This document shows, piece by piece, positions 9,969 to 21,575 of a stretch of DNA of 64,000 nt. Numbering within the stretch: the stretch's first letter is position 1; each line of letters starts with the position of its first letter. The position numbers and the translations under genes were made by a program. The notes beneath the pieces were generated by a model. That model was not told where the DNA came from. It searched no databases and was given only the letters and a program-made list of their open reading frames with translations. Origin of the DNA: Rhypophila decipiens (taxonomy: Eukaryota > Ascomycota > Sordariomycetes > Sordariales > Naviculisporaceae); assembly GCA_033297075.1 (NCBI GenBank), contig MU858056.1, forward strand, positions 248,001 through 312,000, read 5' to 3'.

Positions 9969-12900
9969 ATGGCCAGTGTTCAGGTCCCGCCCGCCGTGCA
10001 GCAGCACCACGCCTCTGCTATCCCGGCCGGCATGACACAACAGCAGATCCAAGATGTTTTTCATGTTGGTGTTTACCATTTCTTTACCATATAATCTCTT
10101 CTTGATCCACCATTGCCGTCCATCCCAACCAAAAAAAACAGATACTAATGTCTTTTGCAGCGGTTCCAACAATTAAAGGACCAAGGTGTTCCCAAGACCG
10201 ATCCCGAGTTCATCAAGACGCAGCAAATACTTGCAAGCTTCCAACGACAGCAAGAAATGCGCAAGCGGATGCAACAGCAACAACAGCAACAGCACCACCA
10301 GCATCAACAGCAGCAGCATCAACAGCAGCAGCATCTTCAACAACAACAACAACAGAATCAACAACAACATATGCAAAATGGTGCTATCAATGGTGCGATC
10401 AACGGAGTTGCTCAACAACCGGGCATGCAAACCACCCAGGCCGCCGCTCCAAACCCACTGGCTGCTTCCGCACTGCCACCGACGTCAAATGCTGCTGCAC
10501 TCTCAGCAAGCGCTCAACCTTCCAAGCCGGCCTCTGCTCCTAGCCAATTTACCAAATCCCAGTTAGAACTCTTGAGATCCCAGATTCATGCGTTCAAGTG
10601 CCTGTCCAAGAATGCTGGAGTTCCCTTGCCGATTCAAAAGTCCATCTTTGATCACCGGAGTCGACGGCATGCCTCTGTAACGGAGCAAACAGCCCAGGCC
10701 AATCCGGCAGCTGCCACCGCTACTACCCAAGAGGCCCCAAAGCCAGCTATAAATGGGGCAGGAGCAGCCCAAGATGACGTCTTGTCCCCCAATGCCCGGT
10801 CTTTCAAATCTGTCAAGTCGCCCTACGAGGCTGGTCAGGGCGGGTTGGTGCGCAAGAGTATCAGCTACCTCGAACATGCCCGCCGCAAGAGTCGTCTCAT
10901 CATTCCTGGAATATTCCCAACCGGCATTGACTTTGAACAATTAAGGATGGACCGCGAGAAGATTGTCTTCAACCGCATGAGTGCGCGATACTCTGAGCTC
11001 AAGAGCCTCCCCGGTAACCTTGCTCATTGGGACGCTTCCAAAGATACTCTCGTCGCCGACGATACTGCCAAGCGGAAAGCGATCATTGAGATGAAGTCCC
11101 TGGCGCTTTATTCGAAGCAGCGCGCACTCAGGGAAAAGATTGGCAAGCAAATGATGCATTATGATAACCTCGCCATGACAACCAACCGGACTCAGTACCG
11201 TCGTATGAAGAAGCAGAGTGTCCGGGAGGCTCGCATCACCGAAAAACTGGAGAAGCAGCAGCGCGATGCGCGTGAAAACCGTGAGCGGAAGAAGCATACA
11301 GACTTCCTTCACGCCGTCAATAACCACCAATCGGACATTCTCAGTCAGGCTCATGCTTTCAGGAATCATAAATCCAGAATGGGTCGGACAATGTTCCAGC
11401 ACCACTTCAACATCGAGAAGGAGGAGCAGAAGAGAGTCGAGAGGACCGCCAAACAACGTCTCCAAGCTTTGAAGGCCAACGACGAAGAGGCATATCTCAA
11501 GTTGCTTGACCAAGCCAAGGATACACGTATCACCCATCTCCTCAGACAGACGGATGGCTTCTTGAACCAGCTAGCATCTTCTGTCCGCGCGCAGCAGCGG
11601 TCTGCTGCCGAAGGCTTCGACGCGGATGATTTGCCGGAAGCGGATCAATCCGAAGATGACGACGATGGCGAGAGCGCTCGCAAGATTGACTACTATGCTG
11701 TTGCGCATCGCGTCAAGGAGGAGGTCACCAAGCAAGCTGATATATTAGTTGGTGGTACTCTCAAGGAGTACCAGGTCAAGGGCTTGCAGTGGATGATCTC
11801 GCTCTATAACAACAACCTCAACGGAATCCTCGCCGACGAAATGGGCCTCGGTAAGACGATTCAGACAATCAGTTTGATCACCTACCTGATCGAGAAGAAG
11901 CAGCAACCAGGACCCTATCTGGTGCTCGTTCCTTTGAGTACCCTGACAAATTGGACACTTGAATTTGAGAAGTGGGCGCCATCTGTTTCCAAGATCGTGT
12001 ATAAGGGGGCGCCGGCGCAAAGAAAACTGCTCCAAGACAGAATACGGCAGGGCAAGTTTCAGGTGCTTCTCACGACATACGAATTCATCATCCGAGATCG
12101 GGCGGTCTTGAGCAGGATCAAGTGGTTCCATCTGATCATCGATGAAGGTCACCGTATGAAGAACTCCAACTCCAAGCTCACCACGATTATCCAGCAATAC
12201 TACAGCACTCGCTTCCGTCTCATTCTGACTGGTACTCCTCTTCAAAACAACCTGTCCGAACTCTGGGCTATGCTCAACTTTGTCTTGCCAACCATCTTCA
12301 AATCTGCCAAGACATTCGACGAGTGGTTCAGCACCCCTTTTGCAAACGTTGGCGGGCAAGACAAGATTGACCTCACGGAAGAAGAACAAATTCTCGTCAT
12401 CCGTCGTCTGCACAAGGTCCTCCGACCCTTCCTGCTCCGTCGTCTCAAGAAGGATGTCGAAAAAGATCTTCCAGACAAGACCGAGAAGGTCATCAAATGC
12501 AAGTTCTCTGCTTTGCAATCTCGCCTTTACAAGCAGATGGTCACGCACAACAAGATCCTCGTCAGCGACGGAAAAGGCGGCAAGACTGGTGCTCGTGGTC
12601 TAAGCAACATGATCATGCAGCTCCGCAAGCTCTGCAACCACCCTTTTGTATTTGACGACGTTGAGAACCAGATGAATCCGCTGAGTGTCAGCAACGATCT
12701 CCTTTGGCGAACAGCTGGAAAGTTTGAGTTGCTGGACAGGATCCTTCCCAAGTACAAGGCCACCGGGCATCGTGTCTTGATGTTCTTCCAAATGACGGCA
12801 ATCATGGATATCATGGAAGACTACCTACGCTATCGCAATATCACGTACCTGCGACTCGACGGTACTACCAAATCCGAAGACCGATCCGACCTCCTCAAGG

Positions 12901-14514
12901 AGTTCAACCGGCCCGACTCGCCATACTTCATGTTCCTTCTTTCCACCCGCGCCGGTGGTCTGGGATTGAACTTGCAGACGGCTGACACGGTTATCATCTA
13001 TGATTCTGACTGGAACCCTCACCAGGATCTCCAGGCGCAGGATCGTGCCCATCGTATCGGTCAGAAGAATGAAGTGCGTATCCTCCGTTTGATCAGCTCT
13101 TCCAGTGTCGAGGAGAAGATTCTTGAGCGTGCGAGATTTAAGCTGGATATGGATGGCAAGGTTATCCAGGCAGGTCGCTTCGACAACAAGTCGACCGAAA
13201 CCGATCGGGATGCCATGTTGAGGACTCTTCTGGAGACTGCAGACTTGGCAGAGAATGGCGAGCAAGAAGAAATGGACGATGAAGAATTAAATATGATTCT
13301 TGCGCGAAGTGATGATGAGCTGCAAACGTTCCAGAAAATGGATGAGGAACGAGCGAAGGACCCTATTTATGGCACCGCGTCAGGAAACAAGCCTATGCCG
13401 CGCCTGATGACTGAAAGCGAGTTGCCAGAAATTTACCTCTCAGACGGTAATCTGATTGAAGAAGAGGCTGAGACTGTCCTCGGCCGTGGAGCTCGCGAGC
13501 GCACCAAGGTCAAATATGATGACGGACTTACTGAAGAGCAATGGCTTATGGCTGTCGACGATGACGACGATTCCCCAGAAGCCGCTGCTGCCAGGAAGCA
13601 AGCTCGGAAAGACAGACGCGAGGCCAATAGACTCAAGAGGATAGCCAATGGCGGCAGCGCCTCAATGGAGAACTCACCCGCTGCGAGCCGTGCGAGCACG
13701 GAGGAGGTGGAGACTCCTGTGAAGAAGCGCGGACGCAAGCCCGGCAGCAAGAATGCGGAGAAACGCAAGGCAGATGACGGCGAAGATGAGCCCCCGGCAA
13801 AGAAACAGCGACGTGGTCCACAAGGACGGAAATCCAACGATGGCGAGAGTAGAATGCCACCCGAGCTTCGTGCAAAGTTGCAGCAAAGCATAAACAATGT
13901 CTACCGCGCCCTCATGAAAATGGAACTCCCAGACGAGGAAAGCCAGAAGCCCGATGGCTCTCCTAATGACGACGAAGATCCCCCAACACGCCTGCCCATC
14001 GGTCCTTTTGTGAAACTACCGCCAAAGCGCGAATGGGGAGACTATTACTTGATCATCACGAAGCCAATTTGCATGAATGACATCCAAAAGAGGATGAATA
14101 AAAAGGGGTACAATAGTCTAGGGGATTTCAGGAAGGACCTAGAGCTCATGGTCAATAATTGTCGCACTTTCAATGAAGACACGAGCTTGATTTGCAAGGA
14201 TGCAACTGATATAGAGGTATGTTTCAACCTTCTAACACTCCGACTCATCGGGAAACCCATCACTGACTTTTTCACCACAGAGGTTTTTCAGGGAAAAAAT
14301 AGAACAGGAGTTGATGGCGAACCCAGAGCTACGCGCACTGGAGGACTCGTCCCCTTCGTCTACCAAGGATGTCTCAGTCGCTCCGTCAACGACAACAGAG
14401 ACTCCGCAGCCTACACCCAGCGTTCCACCCACGCGTGTCAAGTTTACGAACAATTCCAATGGGACCAGCCAGGTAAATGGGGGAAACAGTGGAATGCAGA
14501 GTGATGACGATTAA
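9969..14514 (+). CDS. SNF2: SWI/SNF chromatin-remodelling ATPase Snf2
   Basis: Three exons (9969..10064, 10161..14216, 14281..14514) encode about 1461 residues. In order: a Gln/His-rich stretch near residues 70-100; a QLQ motif (FTKSQLELLRSQIHAFKCLS, about 160-190); an HSA region of basic helices (about 345-480); the Snf2 ATPase with Walker A DEMGLGKT near 590, DEGH near 693, and the second RecA lobe with STRAGGLGLNLQTAD and QAQDRAHRIGQ; a SnAC region; an AT-hook (KKRGRKPGSKN); and a C-terminal bromodomain (about 1265-1390, with YYLIITKPICMNDIQKRM). This order defines the catalytic subunit of SWI/SNF rather than Isw, Chd or Ino80. It slides and evicts nucleosomes using ATP, in the nucleus. 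The exon 1 donor gttggt is weak; the join gives DVFHRFQQLKDQG, as in relatives. A leader of several hundred bases precedes it. Confidence 0.97.
10270..10378 (+). repeat. CAG/CAA triplet tract coding poly-Gln/His
   Basis: Mixed CAG, CAA and CAC codons give interrupted Gln runs within exon 2 of SNF2. Codon mixing should make it more stable than a pure CAG tract. Such tracts are common in Snf2 N-termini. Confidence 0.85.
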
Positions 14515-14951
14515 AGAAGGGATAAAGGATGGATGGATTCAAGACTTTGAATGATGGATGGATGGGCCGTAATGGGTATTGTTGGTATATTTTCTTCGGG
14601 CGGGATAGATAGCTAGCCCGTTTGTGTTGTTTTTGTAAAATCTTTACACGGGGTCACGGTTTTCTTCTTTGTCTTCTTTTTGATCCTTTCTAAATGGAGG
14701 CTTGGACTGGCGCACATTTTGTTGCTTTTTGGTATTCTTCACCTGTATGTGTGTGAGTTTTTGGTTTTTTGGTTTGCTAGTTGAATTGATGTCAATGGCA
14801 AAGAAGAATCCAGCGGTCAGGTTATTGTCTGGGGCGTGATTGTGAATGAAAATTAGATGTGTTATACACGAGACAGGGGAGAAAAGAGAAACGAGACAGG
14901 GCCTTCACAGTTCATGTCGATCCTGCTCTCTATCCGCCGTCCTCCACGTGT
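14515..14951. other. Convergent intergenic region between SNF2 and NUC1
   Basis: The stretch is T-rich on the plus strand with gatggatg repeats just after the SNF2 stop. It is presumed to be 3' untranslated and termination sequence for two converging genes. Confidence 0.5.
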
Positions 14952-16022
14952 TCACCTCTTTCCCTTGGAGAAAGCCTTCTGCTTATCAGCATAATCTTTG
15001 ATCACCAACGCACAGCTGGCCTCGGCACAAAGCCTCTTCCTTCTCTGAACAGGGAGCTTGGTCGCAAACTCGAGCCCACTGGCCTTCTCGACAGCCTCAA
15101 CGGGTACCTCAAAGTCGGTCAGGGGTTTCTCATTCGGGATCGGCGCATTAGGCAGCACGAACGCGCCGAGAGCAACATTACCTCCGACCTTTCCATCCTC
15201 TGCAAAGATGACCTTGTAGAAATGGGTCGGCACGGCGACGTTGGGCGGGTTTCCGATCATCTCGTACTTGACATACCACTTATTGTCGGTGGGGTCTCGC
15301 TTGGGGAGGTACAGCGGGCCGGTGACGATGCGTACCGAAGGGTAGGTCTGCGTAAGCCTCCTGCAGAAATCCTCAAAATGCGCCCAGTAGTCTCTGTTGA
15401 AGCCCTCGCCGACCTGCGGGCACATGTTGGTGAGGTAGAAGGTCTCGTCCATGGCGTTCTGGTTCCATTTGGCGTCGGCCGCGGGCACTTGGTGTCCGCG
15501 ATCGAAGCCTGAGCGGAAATAGTCCTTCAACTTGGCTCGGAACTTTTCAGGCACGGCAGGGTCCTCGAGGAACTGGCTGTGCTTGCGGTCACCGTCGCGG
15601 ATTGCCAGGGAGGCAGGTGTGATGTGCTCGACTACCCAGTGCGGGTTGCGCAGACGACGATCGAAAGATGAGATGAGAGCTTGTCGAGCGGCTACATCAG
15701 CCACGGGGCCGGGGAAGCCATATTCAAAGAGCCCGGACGGGTTGACGGGCGAGTCAGCACCCGGAACGGCAACAGCGGTGGAGGTTGCTGGCGTAGGGAA
15801 TGTTGTGGCTGGACCGGCAAAGACTGGGGGCGACGGGGCAGAAAGTGAGTTCTTGGGCGGGCTAATAGCTGGGGAGGTGGTTGTTATGGGTGTAGCAGCT
15901 ACAGTCTCGACTTTGCTTGAGGATCGCAGTGAGTACATTGCTGCAGTAACGGCAGCTCCAGCCCCAGCGCTCACGGCTGCAATGACGGCGACTGATGTTT
16001 TTGACATTGTGAGGATTTTCAA
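14952..16022 (-). CDS. NUC1: Mitochondrial DNA/RNA non-specific nuclease (Nuc1 / EndoG type)
   Basis: A single exon of 356 codons. The N-terminus has a hydrophobic Ala-rich helix (SVAVIAAVSAGAGAAVTAAM) that fits mitochondrial inner-membrane import, then a Pro/Ser/Thr-rich linker to about residue 90. The nuclease domain follows: FEYGFPGP, the catalytic DRGH at about 174-177 in GFDRGHQVPAADAKWN, then FYLTNMCPQ (metal-binding Asn) and FNRDYWAHFE. This is the beta-beta-alpha-metal nuclease family. Yeast Nuc1 acts in mitochondrial DNA recombination and in DNA degradation during cell death. A second ATG five codons in (at 16007, MSKTS) is an equally good start; family members usually begin MSK. Confidence 0.93.
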   Translation of the reverse strand: MKILTMSKTSVAVIAAVSAGAGAAVTAAMYSLRSSSKVETVAATPITTTSPAISPPKNSLSAPSPPVFAGPATTFPTPATSTAVAVPGADSPVNPSGLFEYGFPGPVADVAARQALISSFDRRLRNPHWVVEHITPASLAIRDGDRKHSQFLEDPAVPEKFRAKLKDYFRSGFDRGHQVPAADAKWNQNAMDETFYLTNMCPQVGEGFNRDYWAHFEDFCRRLTQTYPSVRIVTGPLYLPKRDPTDNKWYVKYEMIGNPPNVAVPTHFYKVIFAEDGKVGGNVALGAFVLPNAPIPNEKPLTDFEVPVEAVEKASGLEFATKLPVQRRKRLCAEASCALVIKDYADKQKAFSKGKR

Positions 16023-17520
16023 GGTCCCTTCGGCTGGGTGGTGGCCTCTAATAAGTGGTATATATTTGAAAGCGTAGAAGTCTCGTGAAGAGAAGTCAAG
16101 TCAGGCGTCGAGGAGTCGGTGACTCTGAGGGCTACGATTCAGGCGGCTCGATTGCTCCTCGTGAGTTTGGGGATGGTGACAACACCCTCGTTGGTTGATA
16201 TGGAAATTTGTTGACTTTGGCTTGAAAAATTTCCCCACACCTTGTTGCTTGTTCGCGCGATCGGGACACGACACGATCAGCATCCACCAGGCTGATCCCC
16301 CGCTATGCAAGGCACCGGGACGTTTTTAGGTTGGCGGCACGGAAGGAACCTGAAGAGACCTGTCCCCCACTCTCGGTACAGTACAGCCTCGTCACACTCA
16401 CCAGGGACGTGAGAGGCTTAGGTGCAGCTCCGGGTCAGAAGTCTGGTAATTTGGTGGCTGTGACTTTTTTCTAGGCGCCTAATATTCAGGCACCACTACT
16501 CTCATATATAGTCTCAGGTTCAGACCTTTTCTCGTTCGGTGTGTGTGGCTTGTTCGAGGGCCCATGCATTTCCCCAAGTCATTCCGCATACAACACACGT
16601 GACAAAGTACCTCAAGTCAATGCGACCAGTGTTCAACCGTAATCAATGCCCGCCTCTGATTGGCCGCAGGCCAGTTAGCAGGGGGGGGGGGGGGGATACA
16701 TTGATGCCGGTTGGGTACAACACTGGTCTGAGGGTCTGAGACTAATATTTGGGTATCACTGGTCATCAAGGTATTTTCGGGGTCTCGTGCCCATGTTGTG
16801 ACACAATAGATACCTGCCTCACCTCACGGGTGTCGGGTGGTGTGAGCGAATAGTGTAATCATCAGTCCACTACGGATCTTCAGCAGTGAAACACGGGTAA
16901 CTACTTGGATATTTTACCAGTATATCTTGGTGCCAGTGTTGTGCAGTTTGCCAGTGCCTACTGCATGTGGTGCCTAGAGTTTTGCGCCAGGCGTAAATGT
17001 CGAGTATGCGTAGCAATAGACTGTGATATTGAAAGATATGATAGGTTAGTGAAGAAATGGCGAGCCGAGAATGATGTATTCGAAGACTTTATGAAAGTAC
17101 ACCATACGAAAACTATTTGTGTTCCCCCGGGAGCCGTAGAGGTTCTCAGTTCTCGGCCGGGTCCCCGGAGGGGGTCACTGCAGCCAATCCTGGAACAGCT
17201 GAGGGGTTCCTTAAGTTTAAAGGGTTCGCCGCAGCTCGAATCCTGCTTTTTCGTCACGCGTTTGTCTTTGTCCGACTATCGTCAACGACCGCACAACCTA
17301 ATATATTGATGCATTTCATACTGGCCCTACATCATCCTTTATCGACTCACAAATCACCATTATCCGGTCATCACGATATCCATGCATCGCTACATAAGGT
17401 TCTCGAATCGGGATTCTGGAAATCGCAGTTGGTGTTGATTGGGAGGCGAGGCTGAGGAAACTGATTCGGTCACAATATCGCAAAGATCACCACAGGTCTG
17501 GGTTCTAGTCTGTCGCAGCA
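16023..17520. other. Divergent intergenic region between NUC1 and ZRT3
   Basis: This 1.5-kb spacer presumably carries both promoters. It contains a 15-base G run at 16681..16695. No coding gene is supported. Confidence 0.5.
16681..16695 (+). repeat. Homopolymer G tract (15 G)
   Basis: Fifteen consecutive G bases lie in the spacer. The tract is likely length-variable and could be misread by sequencing. Its effect on either promoter is unknown. Confidence 0.9.
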
Positions 17521-19255
17521 ATGGAGGCAGCGGTCGCGGGAAACGATACTCAGGGGTGGATATTGTGCATCGTGAGCGGGATTGGTAAGTGACGGTCCCA
17601 ATTCTTGGACCGCGCTGGGTACCAGCTGTTGCTTCTTCAGCTAACTCATAGGTCTCGTTCTCGTCCAGCATGTGTTGTTGGCGCAAGCGTCATTTTTGTT
17701 GATATCCCCATACGGCTTCTCCCAGGGAAGAGGGATTTTCGCATTCAAGAGAGCAGCACCTTTCTAGCAGGCTCGCTCAGCCTAAGTTTTGGCGTAATGG
17801 TTCGTCGCCTCACGCTTGTCCCTAAGCCTCACAATCTGCTTCAGCACTGACCATCGTGCTTCATAGATATTCTCGGCGCTGTATAGCATGTTACCGTCCT
17901 CGAAAAGATACCTCGTCAAGGATGGCTGGGACGAACGTCAGGCTGGGTTTGCGATGATGGGTTGCTTCATCGGTGGATTCCTCGGGATACAAATTGTCTC
18001 CCGGTTCCTTCACCAGTACATGCCTTCGCATGTTGTCGACTGCGATCACTCCCACGGCGATCATAACGGCGAGGCCCATTCCGAGCATCCCCATGGGCAT
18101 ACCAAACAGTCACAGGGAGGGGGAAGCATCAGAGGTCGCCGGTCGTTGCGAAGGGTTTCTTCTGGCTCGGCAGCCGGACGCTTCCCACACATGGCCGAAG
18201 TGACTGCTCTAGAGTCGACTCCGCTATTGAATGGCAGGGTTGAGCATGGTTCCCATGTGCACACCGATCTGCCATACGGCGATGCTCGCCGACCAGCTGA
18301 TAACGCTACCAGAGATTTCAATGGCCGTGCCCCCTCACAAAGTGGGAGGCCGTCCATGGTCCAAGTACAAAACAGGGTGTTGTCATTCGTGAAAGACACC
18401 AAGCCGAACTGCGATGAATTCGGGCCTTGCTTTGGCTATACCGACCCATGTGGCGGAGGTTGCTTGAAGCATGTTTCCAGCCGGTCCACGAGAAAATTAG
18501 CCCTTGCACGATCCACGACTGGCTCTACGTTACATCATCAAACCTCGGCAATAGCAGATGTATCCGAGGATGATGAGGCTGGTACAAGCCCGCTGGCGAG
18601 TCCACATGTTCAGCTGAGCCGCGTGCAGTCACGGGAGCTTGATGCTGGGCATCACTTCCATGGCCACGACCCAGAAACGCATCATGATCACCATACTCAC
18701 CATGCACATTCACATCACCATGATGACTTGGAAGGCGAGGAAGAAGATCTGGAGGCACAACATCACCACCACGTCCCTACAAACGCCTTCCTCTCCATCG
18801 GCCTCCAAACAGTCATTGCCATTGCTCTTCACAAATTCCCGGAAGGGTTCATAACATATGCCACCAACCACGCCAACACCTCGCTCGGGTTCAGCGTCTT
18901 CCTGGCCCTGTTCGTGCACAACATCGCCGAGGGGTTCTCCATGGCCCTGCCCCTTTACCTGGCGCTCGGCAGCCGGCTGAAGGCCATGCTCTGGTCTTCA
19001 CTGCTAGGCGGGCTGAGTCAGCCAATGGGGGCGGGAGTCGCGATGCTATGGTTCAAGATTGCGAAACGGTCCAATTACGAAGTGGATAATACCGCCTATG
19101 GAGCTTTGTTTGCCATCACCGCGGGCATCATGGCAAGTGTTGCTCTGCAGCTGTTCACGGAGAGTCTGAGTCTCAACCACCACAATAGCAACCTGAGCAC
19201 GTTCTTTGCTTTCCTCGGCATGATTCTGCTTGGGCTTAGCAATGCATTTGTATAG
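17521..19255 (+). CDS. ZRT3: ZIP-family zinc transporter, Zrt3-like
   Basis: Three exons (17521..17584, 17669..17799, 17867..19255) join to about 527 residues. The first helix, WILCIVSGIACVVGASVIFV, is formed across the first intron. IRLLPGKRDFRIQESSTFLA and SFGVMIFSALYSMLP follow across the second, matching the Zrt3 group. A long cytosolic or lumenal loop (about residues 110-350) is His-rich, with HSHGDHNG and a dense HHDHHTHHAHSHHHDD cluster suited to zinc sensing. The C-terminal half carries the ZIP metal-path motifs HKFPEGF and HNIAEGF in helices 4 and 5. Yeast Zrt3 exports zinc from the vacuole to the cytosol; this is inferred by family. Both acceptors fit; the second donor (gttcgt) is non-optimal. 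Confidence 0.86.
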
Positions 19256-21575
19256 ACATTAGTATAGGCTTTGGTATGTATATTGTTTCTTTGAGCTTTT
19301 ATGTCAGTCCCAATTTCTGTTTCCGGGTCGCCTACTCGCTATATATTCGCGATGGAGGGTTGAAGAAGAAAGGAAGGGAGAAAAAAAACATGACATTAAC
19401 TACTTGTTGAGTAATGATTTTCATGACTTGGGTTTGGATGATTACTTGAATTTTTGGGGTTTCCTTGTTGGGTAATGAGCGAATGACATTCTGGGGGCCT
19501 GGTTGAGGATGGGGTCATGTTTCGAGCATTATGGCGAGGTGGTCTTTTTCCTTTATGGTGGTTCATGAAGCTCCATGTCGGCAACATGGATACGAACAAA
19601 AACATATTATCGATACACTTACAGATCTTGTCGGCCTGGTTACCTTTGTATGACTATATTATAGTACAGGGACAGAGAAAGAATATACCATGGGGAAGGT
19701 GGAGGACATATGGCGCATCCAGAATATATATACCTAGCTATTTGATGACTATCTCAAGACTTGTTATGAGAAAGTCACGCCAGCCATTCACAGCACAAGA
19801 GACGTACACCAGGTCAGGACACCGTAGCTTGTCATCCACATCGTCTTGAATAGATCACTCTCTTGTAAAGTATGTAGGCAGGTCCTAGAGAGGATATTAA
19901 GGATTGACAGATGCACCTTGCTTTCGAATGCCCAAACAGTCCAACAATCCAACAACCCCTTCACCAAACCCGAGAATCACCGTCCCCAAGTCACAGCACA
20001 GCCAGACAACAAGACAAGCACCAACCTATGCACTGTTTCTTTGCCTAGTCGGTTCCGCGGTTCCGCTGACACGTCAGCTAGTTGTTGTATCATTCTGTTT
20101 TCTGGCATGTTTTGGAGCGATGTCATTGTACAATAGTCGCACATCTGTCTTGACATTTAGATTTTGCCATAATACCCAGGCTCTAAGCAGACCATCTCAC
20201 TTATCTAGGGACCTGGTCTCAGTGTTCATTGTAGCGGATCGAACGGGCTCATAGACGAGTAGATCGATAGGAATATCATCAATTTAACACATTATCTACA
20301 AATTTACTTAAGAATAAGCATAAGCTTCAGCATACTACATAGGAGTCCTTACATTCTTCTGCTATCATTAAAGTAGTTCATCCTAATCCAGTCCGTTATG
20401 ATGTCCGACGCTCAGCCTTCAAATATAAACACCACTACATCTCTTAACTAGCACATACGACCATACCCATTGGAAAACTCGGGATCCCGTCCGCTCTCCC
20501 ATAGATAAGCCAATGAGGGACGAACTAGTAGTTGGGTCGGTGACGACCAGCGAATCCTCGTTGTTGTATGTTTTTTTTCTTCTTTTTTTTCTTCAACGAT
20601 TTCCAGCGATCTTGATGTTAAGCTCCTTAAAAACCTCACCAGCACCTTTTTCTTTATGTCCTTTTTTCCCCCTCTTTTAAATATCTCCTATCCAGTCGTT
20701 GCAATAGGCAATTCTTAGTTATTAGCTGCTCCCGTGTTTCGTTTACTTATGTCGTTAATTTTCCGGAGTGGAGAACTTTGTTTTCCGTACTATCGTGGGT
20801 ACTACCGTATGGTGATGCCGGTATTAGTGAAATTATGGTACCAGGAATCCAAATACTCACCGTTTTGCATGCCGTATAAACCTGGAGTGTAACATGCCGT
20901 ACTCATTACCACCCTCCAGCGTACAACGGTATACAGACCCTGCAGGGCTGATCGACGGAGTACACACCTATTAGACACCGTGGTTATGCATAAATATGTA
21001 ATTATCCGTATAATGGTATTACATGGTGCTCCGATAAACTCCTAACCCTAACCCGCTTCAGCTGTTTCAAGACCACGTTACTCTAAGCATCCTCCCTCCT
21101 GGCGAGATCCTGGACAAGCATTACCTCGATGTCGAAAACACTACAAAGCCCAGGAGGCGATACATGCTGCTTTAAGCAAAGCTGAGAGCTAGAATATCTA
21201 TTGCCCGTCATATACACGTGCCATTGAGACACTTACATTTACAAATATTTCCCTGGGGACACGACTTGCTAGTCCACACGCTTCGAATTTCAGAAACATC
21301 TAGACCGGCCCAGATCCTCTGACATCTATCTCATAACGATATAATCTTCATTTCATACATCATACACAATCTTCAAGCCGACACTCATTCGATTAAGTCA
21401 GCCAGCTATATGCCCCGCCTTCGAGGGAGAATTCAGCTGATCCCCAGCTCAAGAGTACAAACAGGCTCTGTTTACTATCTTTAATCTCGGCTGTCCGGAT
21501 AGCTGCTCAAAGTGTGCGTTTGAGCCCGGCTTTGGCTGATTGAGGGGGGACGCAGGAAGCACGGGATGCATCATC
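19256..21575. other. Intergenic region (2.3 kb), AT-rich, no gene seen
   Basis: Composition is visibly richer in A and T than in the flanking genes. It holds a T/C tract near 20568..20597 and a short telomere-like repeat at 21041..21054. No frame resembles a known protein. Confidence 0.55.
21041..21054 (+). repeat. Short interstitial telomere-like repeat
   Basis: The sequence cctaaccctaaccc is a little over two units of the TTAGGG telomere repeat read on the other strand. It lies about 520 bases before the OPT transporter start. Confidence 0.6.

Noticed and set aside
11745..12548. Long antisense frame under the SNF2 ATPase domain
   Set aside because: Mirror of a strongly biased coding sequence; no family likeness.
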